Source: Saturnia japonica (lineage: Eukaryota > Arthropoda > Insecta > Lepidoptera > Saturniidae). From it: a DNA stretch of 64,000 bases. A program made the translations under genes and the position numbers. Below, in pieces: positions 1 to 11,965 of the stretch. Within the stretch, counting starts at the first letter, position 1; every line of letters starts with the position of its first letter. The stretch covers positions 2,046,001-2,110,000 of the forward strand of contig CM065320.1 of NCBI GenBank assembly GCA_033032175.1. Direction: 5' to 3'. The notes under the pieces are model-generated. The model did not search any database and was not told where the DNA came from. It saw only the letters and a list, made by a program, of their open reading frames with translations.

Positions 1-2289
1 GAAACTGATAAGGATGGAGCTATATCGATAAACGTAACACGATAACAGACCCGATATTTTTTTACAAAATGTAAGAAACTAAACTACTGCCGGATACTTT
101 TGTACAAATTTATTAACTTATATTATATTTCATTACAAGATGTTACACGTATTAATTCTTGATTGATAATGCCAACTTCTTCAAAATTTTCGAAGCTGTT
201 GTAAAATAAGTAGGTATAGGTAGGTACTCGACAATGAAACGAAATAAGTATAACGACAGGTAATCTTTATTTATTTATTTTAATCAAAATCTAATGAATC
301 GTCACTGTCGTAAATATATGCGATCGATATAATTACTTATTTGGTCACAACACTACAACTATCAAATTAGAACTGTCATCGAGAAAATAAAGAAATGGAA
401 ATAGTATAGGCTAATGAGGTAGTTAAATAAAATATTTTAAAAAAGCTCTCTAGGCCTAATTTTCAATTTCAATAAATCTTTAGTCAACATTTTCATACTT
501 TATAGAACAATGAAAGATCGCAAAAAAGTAGAAGTAGTTTTTGAATACTAGGCATTTTAGAAAATGGCATGATATTAATTAACGACAACTAGTTTTATTT
601 AAACAATTTTTTATTACTTTTTATTTTGGGGCCATGAATCACCCTGTACCTGAGTAGGTATTTTGTTCCATTCGACGTTTGCAAGTCAGTCTTGTTTGGA
701 TTTGTTTATACGAAACGGTCAATTCTAATGCCTTCGCGAGCTTTCATTCATTTTAATCCGTTTCAATTTGCCTGACTGACGTCTTATTTTCTACGCGCCG
801 GTGGTCTGAATGACTGCTGGATATCCATACATTTGTAAGTAGTGATTTGATGAACATGTGTGACATATTGTTCAGTTAAGAGAATTTGACATCTTTATAA
901 TCTAAAAGATCGAACTTGCCTTTCAATTTGGATACCTGGAGAATAATTGCATATCTAAAATATCTGAAACAAAGGAATAGAAACAACGTATTTTTATTTA
1001 GCCTTATTTAGGATTATATCATTATTTACTTAGATATGAAATATTTTTTTTTTAAATCTTTATACACACTGTATAGCGGTGTGTTATACATATTAAATAC
1101 ATAAGTAGCAGAGACGACAACGCGGCTGTGGTGTCAGTAGCGAATATATATAGATTTTTGGCATTTTTACTTTATATGTACCTATGTTATATGCGCTATG
1201 GACCAAAATTTAAAAATTTTATATGATTGGTAAAATTCATAATTTATTTTACCCGTAAATTATCTTCAATAATAACTTTTCAGACTTATAAATGTAATTT
1301 TAATGAATATATATATTTGGCAAAAGACATACAAAGACTAAAAGTAAAACTCCTATTAGGAGAAGTATATTATAATTTTCCAGAGAAAAAGTTGTTTGTA
1401 TTTTATAGAGATTCAAAGAGTTTGTTAACTCAAATTTGTATATTGCAAACAAACTACATGTATTAAAAAAATACTAGCCACTATTTCTAAAATTGAAGCT
1501 ATTAATTTCGTGAATGTGTATTTGCAAAAAATTCTTCATCATAAAGCTCGCATAAAGTGTTCGGTGTAGATCCAAAAAAGTATGTCAAAGGGAACATTAG
1601 TAACATGCCGTGAAAATGTGTAACAGTACACTCCACAGCGAGCACAACAATGGGGTATCGATTCTTCGAAGAAAGGAGTCATGCTAAAGATGCCGACACG
1701 TCTGCAACCATATCTCAAGTTAAATTTAGCGTTAGTGATCCCATCTACATGTATTATAAGCTTGAAAGCAAAACCTTGCACGTGAATTAAAGAAACTTGT
1801 GAAGTTCTACAAGTATATTTTTTCTTCGATTAGATTTTACGCACTACTTACACTTTCAGTTTCTACGTTGACTGGATCTCATTTTTAAATCTAATGCAAA
1901 CTGTTAAATACTACAAATTATTTTGATATTTATTATTAATAATTTTAAAATCATCTTTAGCTATCTTTCTCATATCTTTATCATCATTAGCTATGTAATA
2001 AGGTGTGATCATTTAAAAAAAAAAATGTTAAGAAAAAGTACGTTTTGATTAAGCAATAAGCATTAAAAGAGAACAAATTAGATGCAATATATAGGATATT
2101 ACACCTTACTATAGCTATTTTAAATGAGACATTATTCAATTGACTATGTATTATATACCTAAACCTATGTTTGGAATATATTGAGTAAAGTAACAGGTTT
2201 TTTTATTTATTAAAAATTATTATAATTCTAACCAGCCACTTTATAAAATCTTAAATTTTATATAGGTTTTTGAGTTAGGTCATAACATC
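1..2289. other. Intergenic, no gene recognised
   Basis: This is AT-rich DNA with many short stop-rich frames. The open frames at 1227-1466 and 1539-1781 have low-complexity AT-driven composition and no recognisable domain. The stretch at about 650-830 is less AT-rich and non-repetitive, and could be a regulatory island. Nothing else can be supported. Confidence 0.5.
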
Positions 2290-2575
2290 ACTTGTTTTTA
2301 AATTATGACGTTAACCCTAGTAAACCCGCTCAAGTGCAGCTGCTGAGACACTCCTTTATAGGTAACCTTTAAAGGCAGGAAGGAGGTCTTGGCGAAAGAT
2401 TTTTAACTTGAGGGTGGTAGCTATATAACTAATTAGGCAGGCATTAGAAAATGGTCTACCACCTTGCTGTGGTTTCATCACGATGGTTTCCTTCACCGAA
2501 AGCTCTGGTTCACTTTCACTATACTTCGAATAACTATTCGAACTCACGTCTATCGACGCAATTATTGCTTCAATT
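2290..2575 (-). repeat. tRNA-derived SINE copy (family S1)
   Basis: This copy shares its body with those at 17745-18005, 33880-34145, 35890-36010 and, in the opposite orientation, 43700-43960. Shared blocks include the segment reading TTCATCACGATGGTTTCC and the run ACTTGAGGGTGGTAG. On the minus strand the tRNA-like head lies at the right, where TTCGAACTCACGTC is the complement of a pol III B box. The class follows from the B box and the multi-copy status; the family name is unknown. Confidence 0.65.
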
Positions 2576-3884
2576 AATTAAATTTCTTGTGGAATTTTTA
2601 CTAGTAAAATGCTGTGTATGAATATATGCACCTGTTCCTCGGAGCTTACAACTGAAATGCATACATACGCAACATGGCAGGTATATATTAAGACGTGAAA
2701 TAAAATTAAAACGTAACTGTCCGTCCAGATAATTGTTTTATTTAACCAACATCACATAAAAAGTACTTCACAGTAAATATTTACAGGTGGTAACAAATTT
2801 AAAAAACGTGAATCTTAAATTTTGGCGCGTGAACGCATTACATTTTATTGTCCCATAGTAACTGAAACCGAATGCTTACCATTGGTCAGTCCTGTTTTGG
2901 AATATGTTGCATTTCAAATTATTAGTTAACCCGTCGGTTGCTAGTCACGAATTAATATGAAAGATTCATTGCTTTTAATAATTGAAGTTACACTTTTTTT
3001 TTCGCGTTTAGTAGAGGGTAAAGTTATGCGTGCATCATGTGACGATAGTTGACATGAAGAAGTTAGCCATCAATGAAAATAATTTATTATACTGACATAT
3101 ATTTATTTACACTGTATAAAAATAATTGAACGGTGTATAAATAAATATCATTTATTTCAGTATTAATCATTTTTAATCAAATTGACATATCTGTATATTT
3201 TAACTATAAATTGACTATAACATTGTAATGTAATTTTGTTGTTTTTAATGTTTATAAGTTCAATGAAAAAAATATGTAAAGTTCATAAAAATAAATAATG
3301 CCAAATGTAGTTGTAAGAGCAAAATTTGATAAGGACATTTCGTCACTAAATGCCCATGGACATGCACCACTAGATGGTGCTTGTTCGTTTCAAAATTAAA
3401 TGTTGGTTTCATTTATAGCTAGTACGCATATTGTAAGATATTTATTGTCTCTTTAGAATTTCACAAGAGGGGGTCTAGTGTGGACATTATGTTTGCTAGG
3501 TGTCCTTGAATCGTAATTATCGAATGCCAGGGTGATACCAAATGGCAAATCTTTGTTAAAGTCGTCGCTCATGGAACTGCCGCGGTCGGATAAAGTAGTC
3601 TGCAGGACTGGGGATGTGAATTTCTAAGAAAAAAACGATTTTTAAAAAATCGGTTATATTTGAAAACATTAAAATCGATTAATAAATGATCGATTCTTGT
3701 TAAAAAAAATTATCGACTTTTTTCACATTTTCTTGAGAAATTGAATTAAACACCTGAAATATTTACAATAAGTCATCATAACTTTCATAATCAAATAATG
3801 AATTTAAATAAACATGTTTCAATAAAAAGACAAAAGATATCGCTAATAACGGAGAATGCCCATTCTTTATTAGAAAAACCCAAT

Positions 3885-4290
3885 AACACTTTGCTCGGTA
3901 CCTGGGAATCGAACCCAGGACCTAGAGCATAGCAGTCGCACTTAGCACTACTAGGCTAATGAGGCAGTTCGTATGGTTGTCCCATATGTATTTCTATAAT
4001 AAATAAGAATAATACCAGCCTGTAAGTGTCCCTGTGCTGAGTAAAGGCCTCTTCCTAAGGAAAGGTACGGAATTAATCACCACGTCAGCCCAAACGGTAT
4101 TGGCGATTTCAAACACCGAAAAATCAACATTTCTATATTTTCCTACATATCATGTTTCAGAACATTTCTCAAGCGTGCAGGTTTCCTCACGATGTTTTCC
4201 TTCCTCGTGAATCAATATTGTTACCAATTTGAATGAATGAATAATATGCGAATTCCGATAAAATTATTGGTATATGCCGGAGTACGTTCA
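3885..4290 (-). repeat. tRNA-derived SINE copies (family S2 and a neighbour)
   Basis: The left part (about 3890-3970) contains GGGAATCGAACCCAGG, the complement of a B box, within a degenerate tRNA-like head. The right part (about 4010-4290) matches the repeats at 41160-41410 and 47560-47880, sharing blocks such as TGTTACCAATTTGAAT and GGTATATGCCG. These may be one composite element or two adjacent SINEs. No protein is encoded. Confidence 0.55.
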
Positions 4291-7016
4291 TGTTTAATTT
4301 GGTTTAATTTAATGATGCGCACCTAGGGTTAACAATTACCGTTATGATCGTTTATTGAGATGTTTTCTTTTACACAGAAATGAAAACGCAAGAACAAATA
4401 CACAGCATTTTGTTAACATCGTCCGGTTTTGTCAATGGTGTTATAATACATGTGTTATCTGTAGTAATTTTCAATGAGTGATATTGAATCTATTTACATT
4501 TTATTATGGGTAAGTATGTAACGAGGGAGCAAGTAGGATTCCATTACTCGTCAACCAGGAACAAATTCTTATATTGATATAAAAAAATGCATGTACAGTA
4601 GTCCCGAGAGATGTTCGCTCGGGAAATCTTTGAATGACATTGCTTTGTAACATTATGTTTTAAACTTAGTAACGCGTAGATACGAACATAAATATAACAA
4701 ACGGTATTACAATTATTTTTTTGATTAAGACTCTATTGGATTTATTTTACCGTTAACGGTTAGTTTAACTAAAAAATTTGGTGACTTTATTTGTAATCTA
4801 TTACGAAAGAGAACTAAATATTGTACGATGATTAATGAATACGGATAATACTGTAAAAAGATATTCAAGAATAAAAAAAGAAAAGTTTTCTAAAAATATT
4901 GAAAAATCATTTTCAATTGATATGTGGATACATTTCATATTTCTTATTAACAATGATTGGCTGACCCGTGCGAATATTTCCCACATTAAGAATCTATCAA
5001 ACTAATAGTTATTATAAGTTAGATAAACAGTGTTCATAGATGGCATCGCCTACATGTTATTTGAATATTTGTTGATAGCATTCTTTTAAATCAGTTTTTA
5101 AATGAAAGCTTTGTTTTAAATAATTTTCTAGTATTCGTCAATAGCGGGGAACATAAGCTTTAAACATTAAATATTAACTTTAATGAAGAATTTAGGGAGA
5201 TATGACGTTGATACAAAAAACATCTATGAGAAATTGTATATAAAAATTACCTTGTCATTTCTATACGTATCTTAATATCGACCGAATTAAAACTGAACGC
5301 GGTCATATTACGTCATAAATATGACGAATAGGCATGTAAGTACGCTTGTGGCTTACACGATGACATCGCAGTTACGCGTAAGAAAAACTTGTAAGACACC
5401 TAGCCAACATCGCCGCGCTCTGGTACCACTGATCAGATAGTGGTCTCACGCGTTCGCCCATTCATCTTCGGTATTTATCGGCGTGAGTCGATGCCACACG
5501 GCTCCTGAATTTTAATCCGTGGAAAAGTTGTATAGATCTGTTCTTTTGATGCTTTCGTCTTATACGATCAATTGTCTGCTAATGAAACTTTTTAAATAAA
5601 CCAAAATATAAATGGGTAGTTTGGATTTTATTACGTGAATTTATGATGATTTATTTTGTTCATCACCTCATTCAATAATACTGAACGAAGTAGAGAGAAC
5701 TAAACAAAAACAAACACGAAAGAGTTATTATAGTGATAAATTTGTTTTTTTATAGTTTGAGGATTTTGTTAGTAGGGGTTTGCCCTTGTTAAACGTATTC
5801 AACTTACTTAATTTCGTGCTTGCCCACAGCTTGTCAAATTACTTGACATTCATGGTTACTGCTCCGCTCCTTAGAATTGTAGCGTAAAGTTAGATAATCT
5901 ATCGCCTCACTCAATAAATAGGCTATAAAATGCAAAAAGGATTTTTTAATTCTGACTGATAGTTCCAAAGATAAGCACATTCAAACAAATAATGAAATAA
6001 TATATTTATATTATTAGCATGTAATATAAATCTTTTCGTAAATTATAATAGGTTTCTAAAAATATTATAAGTATCAAAAACTATTCTTTGTCCACTATTT
6101 GAATAACGAAGAAACTATAACAATTTCATAATTAAAAATCACATTATTATCTTTTTTCTAATTAGACACGGCGCTTGTATGATTCGGTTGGACTAATCAA
6201 CACGATCTTGTTCCCTTTAGATAGTATATCTCTAATACATGCTTTCTAAAAGATAAAAGTCAAATTTAGATTATAAAGTAAAATTGTTAGTTATAAAAAC
6301 TTGATTTTATTATGCCATCAATCTTGTAGGTCAGCGTTTCGAAATAGTTTTCCTGTACAAGGATATGAATTAAGATTTCAAAATTATTACATTATAATTA
6401 TATATAAGTTTACATGTTTCTATTATATTTAGCGATAAATGAATGGTGTTGTTCGTTATATTTTAAACAAAAACATTATTATATTTATACATATACTATT
6501 TATTATACGACGAGTTAATATTATGGTTAAAAATATTAATTTCTACAAAAATAAAATAACTCTCTCAAAAGAGAAACTCTCGATGGCTAGGTAACTTGTT
6601 TGACTTTATTACAAAATGTAGAATAACTTATTACTACTTATAACTCATTTACTAGTCAATTTAATGCATTGACAATTTTATTTTAAAAAGTAGATATTAA
6701 GTATTATGAACACCATAATAACTAATATGGAATCTATTAAGTATTGAAATTTATATTTTATTATCGTTTGTAATGAAGGGAATAAAATTTATATTTTTAT
6801 TAACATAAACTCAAAATTACTTTATTCAATTAAGATCCTAAGAAGGAACTTATGAACGTTACAACACTACTACAATATATTACTTAAAAGTTAAAATACT
6901 TTTTTTTCTTCTATTTATGGTATGAATGAATATTTTAATTCTGTGTTATTATATTTTCTTTTTATTTATATATGTACTAAATCAATTACATTCCTTTAAT
7001 ATATTACATTACATAA
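4291..7016. other. Intergenic; one GC-richer unique island
   Basis: No gene is recognised. The stretch at about 5380-5570 stands out from its AT-rich surroundings: it is balanced in composition, non-repetitive within the window and rich in CpG. It could be a regulatory element or an unrecognised noncoding exon. From 5900 to 7000 the DNA is very AT-rich with no structure I can name. Confidence 0.4.
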
Positions 7017-7539
7017 CTAGCTGTGCCCGTGGCTTCGCTCACGTGGACTACAGAATGCCCGCGCGAATCTTACTGCCCCGCTCCCGGCTACTTTAAAGAC
7101 ACAAATGGTTATTGTGGATGTTCCTTTGAAGATAGATATATATTCTCCCGAACTTTTTTGTAGGTCTTTTTAATGCCTATAATTATGTAGTACATTAATT
7201 TGATATATCTCTTATGGTTTACTCAGCATAAGCCATTTAAGCACCCGAATTGATTCACGATAACCAATTTTTTTATTTGTGCGGAACCCTAATTCTTTTT
7301 CTAAAACTAAAGTAGCCTAAGTTACTTCCTATAAATTCAGCTATATACCATTGAAAGTCCCGTCAAAATCTGTCCAACCGTTTTGGAGATTACCCGGAAC
7401 AAACAGACAGACAGACAGACAATTTTTTTTTAAAAAGGCCTTTTTGTTATTGGTATCGTATATACTTTCATATGCATTTAGTAAAAATCTATTATTTTTA
7501 CATTACAAACAGACACTTCAATTTTATTAATTGTATAGA
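7017..7539 (-). mobile_element. Non-autonomous Helitron, Lep1-like, about 523 bp
   Basis: On the minus strand the element starts with TC (TCTATACAATTAATAAA) after an A and ends with a short hairpin region and CTAG before a T. These are Helitron hallmarks: 5' TC, 3' CTRR, insertion between A and T. Full-length copies of the same family lie at 42044-42565 and 49558-50087 on the plus strand. It carries an internal GACA/GTCT microsatellite near 7411-7426. No protein is encoded, so mobility would depend on a helicase supplied elsewhere. The assignment to Helitron rests on ends and target preference, not on a database match. Confidence 0.7.
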
Positions 7540-7586
7540 TTAATTTACTGTAAATTGTAACACCTTCATACCGTTATTATTATCTA

Positions 7587-7876
7587 TCTATATTAATAAA
7601 TCTGTAGTCTTATCTGTACATGTAATTTTTTTTTCAAATTTCCTAATAGACTTCTATTCTAAATAAGACGGATCACAACAAGACATATTTTTTCATTGTC
7701 TACCTGTTTGCATGTATGGATTTAACTCACAAACGACTTGAACGATTTTACCATTCCTCATTAGATAGGTTATAAGAATTGCCAATCAATAAATCATTTC
7801 AATCAGAAATCATAAAATTAAGAGACAAAAATAATTATTGCGTAATGAACGCGTACGGAACCGCGGGAACAGCTAA
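7587..7876 (+). mobile_element. Non-autonomous Helitron-like fragment, about 290 bp
   Basis: The element begins TCTATATTAATAAATC and ends with a GC-rich tail CCGCGGGAACAGCTAA before a T, so the end is CTAA, which fits CTRR. Its interior, with blocks such as GGATTTAACTCACAAACG and GGTTATAAGAATT, matches the families at 11135-11747, 46235-46574 and 50482-53836. It looks internally deleted relative to those. Confidence 0.55.
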
Positions 7877-10800
7877 TAAAATTATGAGCTCCATTATCAT
7901 AACCACAATATCCAAGTTTGTCATGTAAATATCATTGACTAACATCTTTCACTGGCTTACTCATAAAAGATGTCAAAATATTTATTATAATATAGTTAAA
8001 ACACAGAGCTTCGATTAAAATCGTAAAATTTATAAACGTAATAATTCTACTACGCATATAATGATTGTAAAATTTAAAAATTACGTATTAATTAAAATTC
8101 TAAACAAGAGTTTTATAGGAACTCGTAGATGTGTGGGAACTGTGTCCCCCGTCGTGATTATCGTTGGTCCGTGTATCGAAAGTGAAAACGTGTTGACATT
8201 TACATAAAGGAGAATGTTTGTTTTCCTCCAAAAGGTAACATGCCATCATATGTAACTTTAAACTCTTTTTCCGGGAGCCGATTCTGTTAAAGGGTCGAAA
8301 GTCATATCTATTGACATCCGTCCAAACATTAGCTTGTTTAGTTTACAACGTTCTTAGTATATTAATTATTTTCACTCCGTAAACGTTTATTACGTAATAT
8401 TTATTTAAAATAATTCTCAGTCGTGTCTTCTGTCAAGACGACATTAATGAGTTTATGCTAGTAAAAAGTTAGAATTAAAACATCGAAAATAAGAAAACTT
8501 GGTACATATTGAGTCAAGAGCGTTTATGCAAAATATTTTGTAAAATAATTATATTCGACTGGATGTGTGTAATTTAAGAGAGTTCGCATTCCTCCGTAGC
8601 TGCCACGCGACTTGGGTCCGTTAACAAAAACTGAAATGTCATTGCGCAAGTTTATAATAAGGCCTATTCACACCACACCCCAGGGATGTATTTTTTTTCA
8701 ATGTCGAGTCGGGGCGACCATGCAATTTTGTATAAAAAACGGCAAAATCAATAATGGCTCCGTGCACGTGTTGTCGATGGATTATAGATTATATTTTGGA
8801 AGATTTTCTCAGCGCGGAGTTCGTATGGCGGGTCAGGTACATCGTCTGTAGAATAAATTCAATAGAGCAGTACCATTATAATAATTATAATCTATATATT
8901 TTGTACATAAAAATGGATGTATGTATATGTATGTTCCCTATGTACCACAAAACGACTGGAGTGATTTTCATGAAGTTCTCAGACAATCTTCATATTAGCC
9001 CAGCGGGTGATCCTGTAAAGATAAGTAGAGATCAGATCAAAAAAAAAATTTTTCTGAACCACTACAACGTGTATCCCGTCCGGGTTTGGTAGTACAATAT
9101 AAATATTAAGTCGAATTTTTATTAATGGATACAGTATTCCAACTTGTAACAATATGCATAAACATTTGCCAAAGTGAATAAAAAATAATTAAGTCACTTT
9201 AATTTCCCTGTTCATTTACTAAACACACAAGAGTAACTTAAATACAACATTATGCATATTAATATAGCATAGAATGTGTTAATATTTCAGATTTATAATA
9301 TTTTTAATGAGATTTTACAAATGTATAATCGATTTTCAAAAATTCTTACTTAATATTTATAATGAATGAATAAACTCCATGTATTTTTATATTTCATTCC
9401 TTAATTCTTACTCGGCACAAAGAAATTCTATACAATTATAACGGCCAAAATTGTAACTGTCTTCTAACAAAACTGAAAGGTTGTGTTCCTTTTGACGTGA
9501 TCGTACAATAGCAGGTAATTTTATAAAAAGACTTTAGGAGTCTTAAGAAGACGTAAAAAACGTAAACAACTATTTTCACAAAATATCGAATGCGGAACTA
9601 TAATAAATAGGTCATCAGAGTGGAAGGCAAATTTATATTATTAGTCTTTCGGCAAAAGCATTTTAAAGAAAATTTATTGTTTTCAATCAATACATATATC
9701 ATCAAAATCTATGACTTGAGATATCCAAATAGGTTAAAATTATAGAGATAGTATCTATTTTCGTTCTTTCAACGACCACATTCAAAATTACGGATACCTA
9801 ACAATTTATATTCAGGTTTGTGATAAAATATTTTATAATATGCCTTACTTTACTACCAAATTAATTTGCAAAATAAATTACTTCACTCTGCAGCTATTAC
9901 TATAATTATGTTTTTCACCAAGGTATCGTAATTATGCGCTGTTAAATAAATATCTGAAAGCTTTTACTTACCGCAATATTTGTATATTTAATAAGGATTA
10001 AATTTTCGATAATAATTATTTAGCAAAATGTTGTTATTGATAGTATAGTTTACTTGTACTATATGAAAGTTATTTCATAAAAACTCTTCTTTATACAACC
10101 AAATTGAGATTAATGATAATAACAAGATTTAATAAAAAAAAAAAATTAATATTCATATTTTTCTCTAGATCGTGTTAGTTATAACTCATAATACCATAGA
10201 ATTGACAGAAATAAAAGCTATATAATAAAATAATAGTAAGGTATACAGTAGTTAATAAACGTAGGTAAGTATAATTACCTCAATTTAACTGACTAGGCAG
10301 TTTGAAAATCTTTTGCCAAAGCATCTATTGGAGTATTTTGGCTGCGGCGCTTGGATCTGGAACTTGCTTGTCATTAAATAATATAATTAATTTTTGTTTT
10401 TGTGTTAGTTAAAACATGTTATGTGCTATTCTATTCTAGGATTTGCCTTCAAATTTATTATCATTTGTCGCAATGAAGAGTTTTAATGTTACAATGCAAT
10501 TCATAAATTTATTTTATAGTTATTTTTTCTGAAGAATGTCTATCAAATTTATTTTACGGTAAGTTCACGGATAAATGAGTCAGTATCTACCGTGGGTTAA
10601 AAAATTGTACATTTTATTCTCATTTTCGGTATTTTATGTCGCAAAATGCTTCTGAACTTATATTTTTTATTATAAAATAGATTAAAAAAACGAAAACAGT
10701 TCGCTTACAGAATAAAAAAAATATGTAGATTAAAATGGAACAAGAAAATTACTCTTGTACTCTAGATAAGCGTTCCTAAACCGTTCATCAGAATGCGATG

Positions 10801-11134
10801 ACACTTTGGTGAGTTGTTGTGCGCATGACCACAAAAGTTTCTGTATTAATACAATCATCATACAATAGATGGCGTGAAAGTTGATTCATTTTGAAGACAA
10901 CGGGAACGAAACCACTGGAACAAGCTAGTAAAATATAAAATAACTTCGTTTCTAAAAGGTTTTTTAAAAGCCTCTTCAACGACCCCGTGTAATAAATAGT
11001 ACGTACGCTTGGCTGATTATGAGTTGGGATCTTAAAGTATAAAAAAGAGTAGGTAAGTAATACGTACATCTTTAAATGTTAATAAATTGTGGTTCTGGCT
11101 GTACATTTAGAATTTTTTCAAAACTTCATGATAG
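7877..11134. other. Intergenic, with a unique non-repetitive island at 8585-8870
   Basis: No gene is established. The 8585-8870 stretch is not AT-rich like its surroundings and has balanced composition. It contains an ATG in good context at 8754, opening a frame that reads MAPCTCCRWIIDYILEDF before a possible donor CAGGTACAT near 8840. This could be a short first coding exon or a conserved regulatory element, and neither is proven. A Su(H)-like TGTGGGAA lies at 8132-8139. From 8900 to 9080 a repeat-like tail is present. Confidence 0.3.
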
Positions 11135-11747
11135 GCATAATATATGAAGTATACTGATCACGAAAATCCTTAAAAAAAATGTTTGTTTGTCTGTCTGTTT
11201 GTATGTTCGGATTTAACTCAAAAACAGCTTATGAAATGTTGTACACGGGATGTTTGTCATTTGATAGAGTATAAGAATTTTTAATATAACTTTTAGAAAC
11301 GGTAAAAAAAATTCGCTAATTCTTAACCGATTCTTATGAAATTTTGTACATAGAAAGTATGTAATTCCATGAATGATGGGCTATGAGAATTTTCAATAAC
11401 ACTTTTAACAAACATTATAAAATTATTTCAAAAAATTTCAAATTACATTGTTAACCGACTTTGATGCAACACGGAAAAAACACGGGAAGCATATGTTATT
11501 TATTCCATACATATAATTGAGAGGTTATAAGAATCGTTAATAATACATTAGAAATCGTGGAATAGAACAAAAATTATCAACCAATTTTAATGAAAACTGT
11601 ACACGGGAAATACATGACATTCCTCAATTAATACGCAATATGACTTGTCATCAATAAGAGTAAAAATAAAATTACGGGATGTAAATAAATACAGCGTAGT
11701 AAAAAACGCGAGCGGCGAGACGCGCGGTGCCGCGGACACATCACTAG
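11135..11747 (+). mobile_element. Non-autonomous Helitron-like element, about 610 bp
   Basis: The GC-rich 3' tail ends ACACATCACTAG before a T, giving a CTAG end. The body holds three or four diverged versions of a unit that reads roughly AACCGATTTTGATGAAATTT, then ACACGGGAAG, then TTATAAGAATT, as if amplified internally. The 5' end is uncertain by some tens of bases. It is related to the elements at 46235-46574 and 50482-53836. Confidence 0.5.
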
Positions 11748-11789
11748 TAGAGATATAAAGACAGGTAGGGCCTAAAAACGAAGAAGATC

Positions 11790-11965
11790 GAAATCAAATA
11801 CTGTTGTGCTGTGTTGTGTTCCTGCGGTGTATATGGTTTCCAGGGCTCCTTGGAGTAGAGGGGTTCAAGATTGGCAACGCACTGATGATATCTATGGTGT
11901 TACAAGCGTCTTACCAACAATCAGGATGTATGCTTGTTTTCCACCTTAGTTGTATAAAAAACGTA
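11790..11965. repeat. Interspersed repeat family S3, copy 1
   Basis: This roughly 170-bp block has GTTGTGTTCCTGCGG, then AGGGCTCCTTGGAGT, then GGCAACGCACT, and ends CCACCTTAGTTGT. The same order of blocks is seen at 42715-42865 and, reversed, at 57960-58090. It is noncoding and SINE-sized. Its origin is not clear. Confidence 0.6.

Noticed and set aside
3899..3970. Possible tRNA gene with a B box complement
   Set aside because: No cloverleaf with paired acceptor stem can be formed, and the sequence sits in a repeat. A SINE head explains it. The same holds at 15895 and 43720.
10788..11069. 93-codon frame on the minus strand
   Set aside because: No domain, AT-biased, adjacent to repeat sequence, and not conserved in any way visible here.
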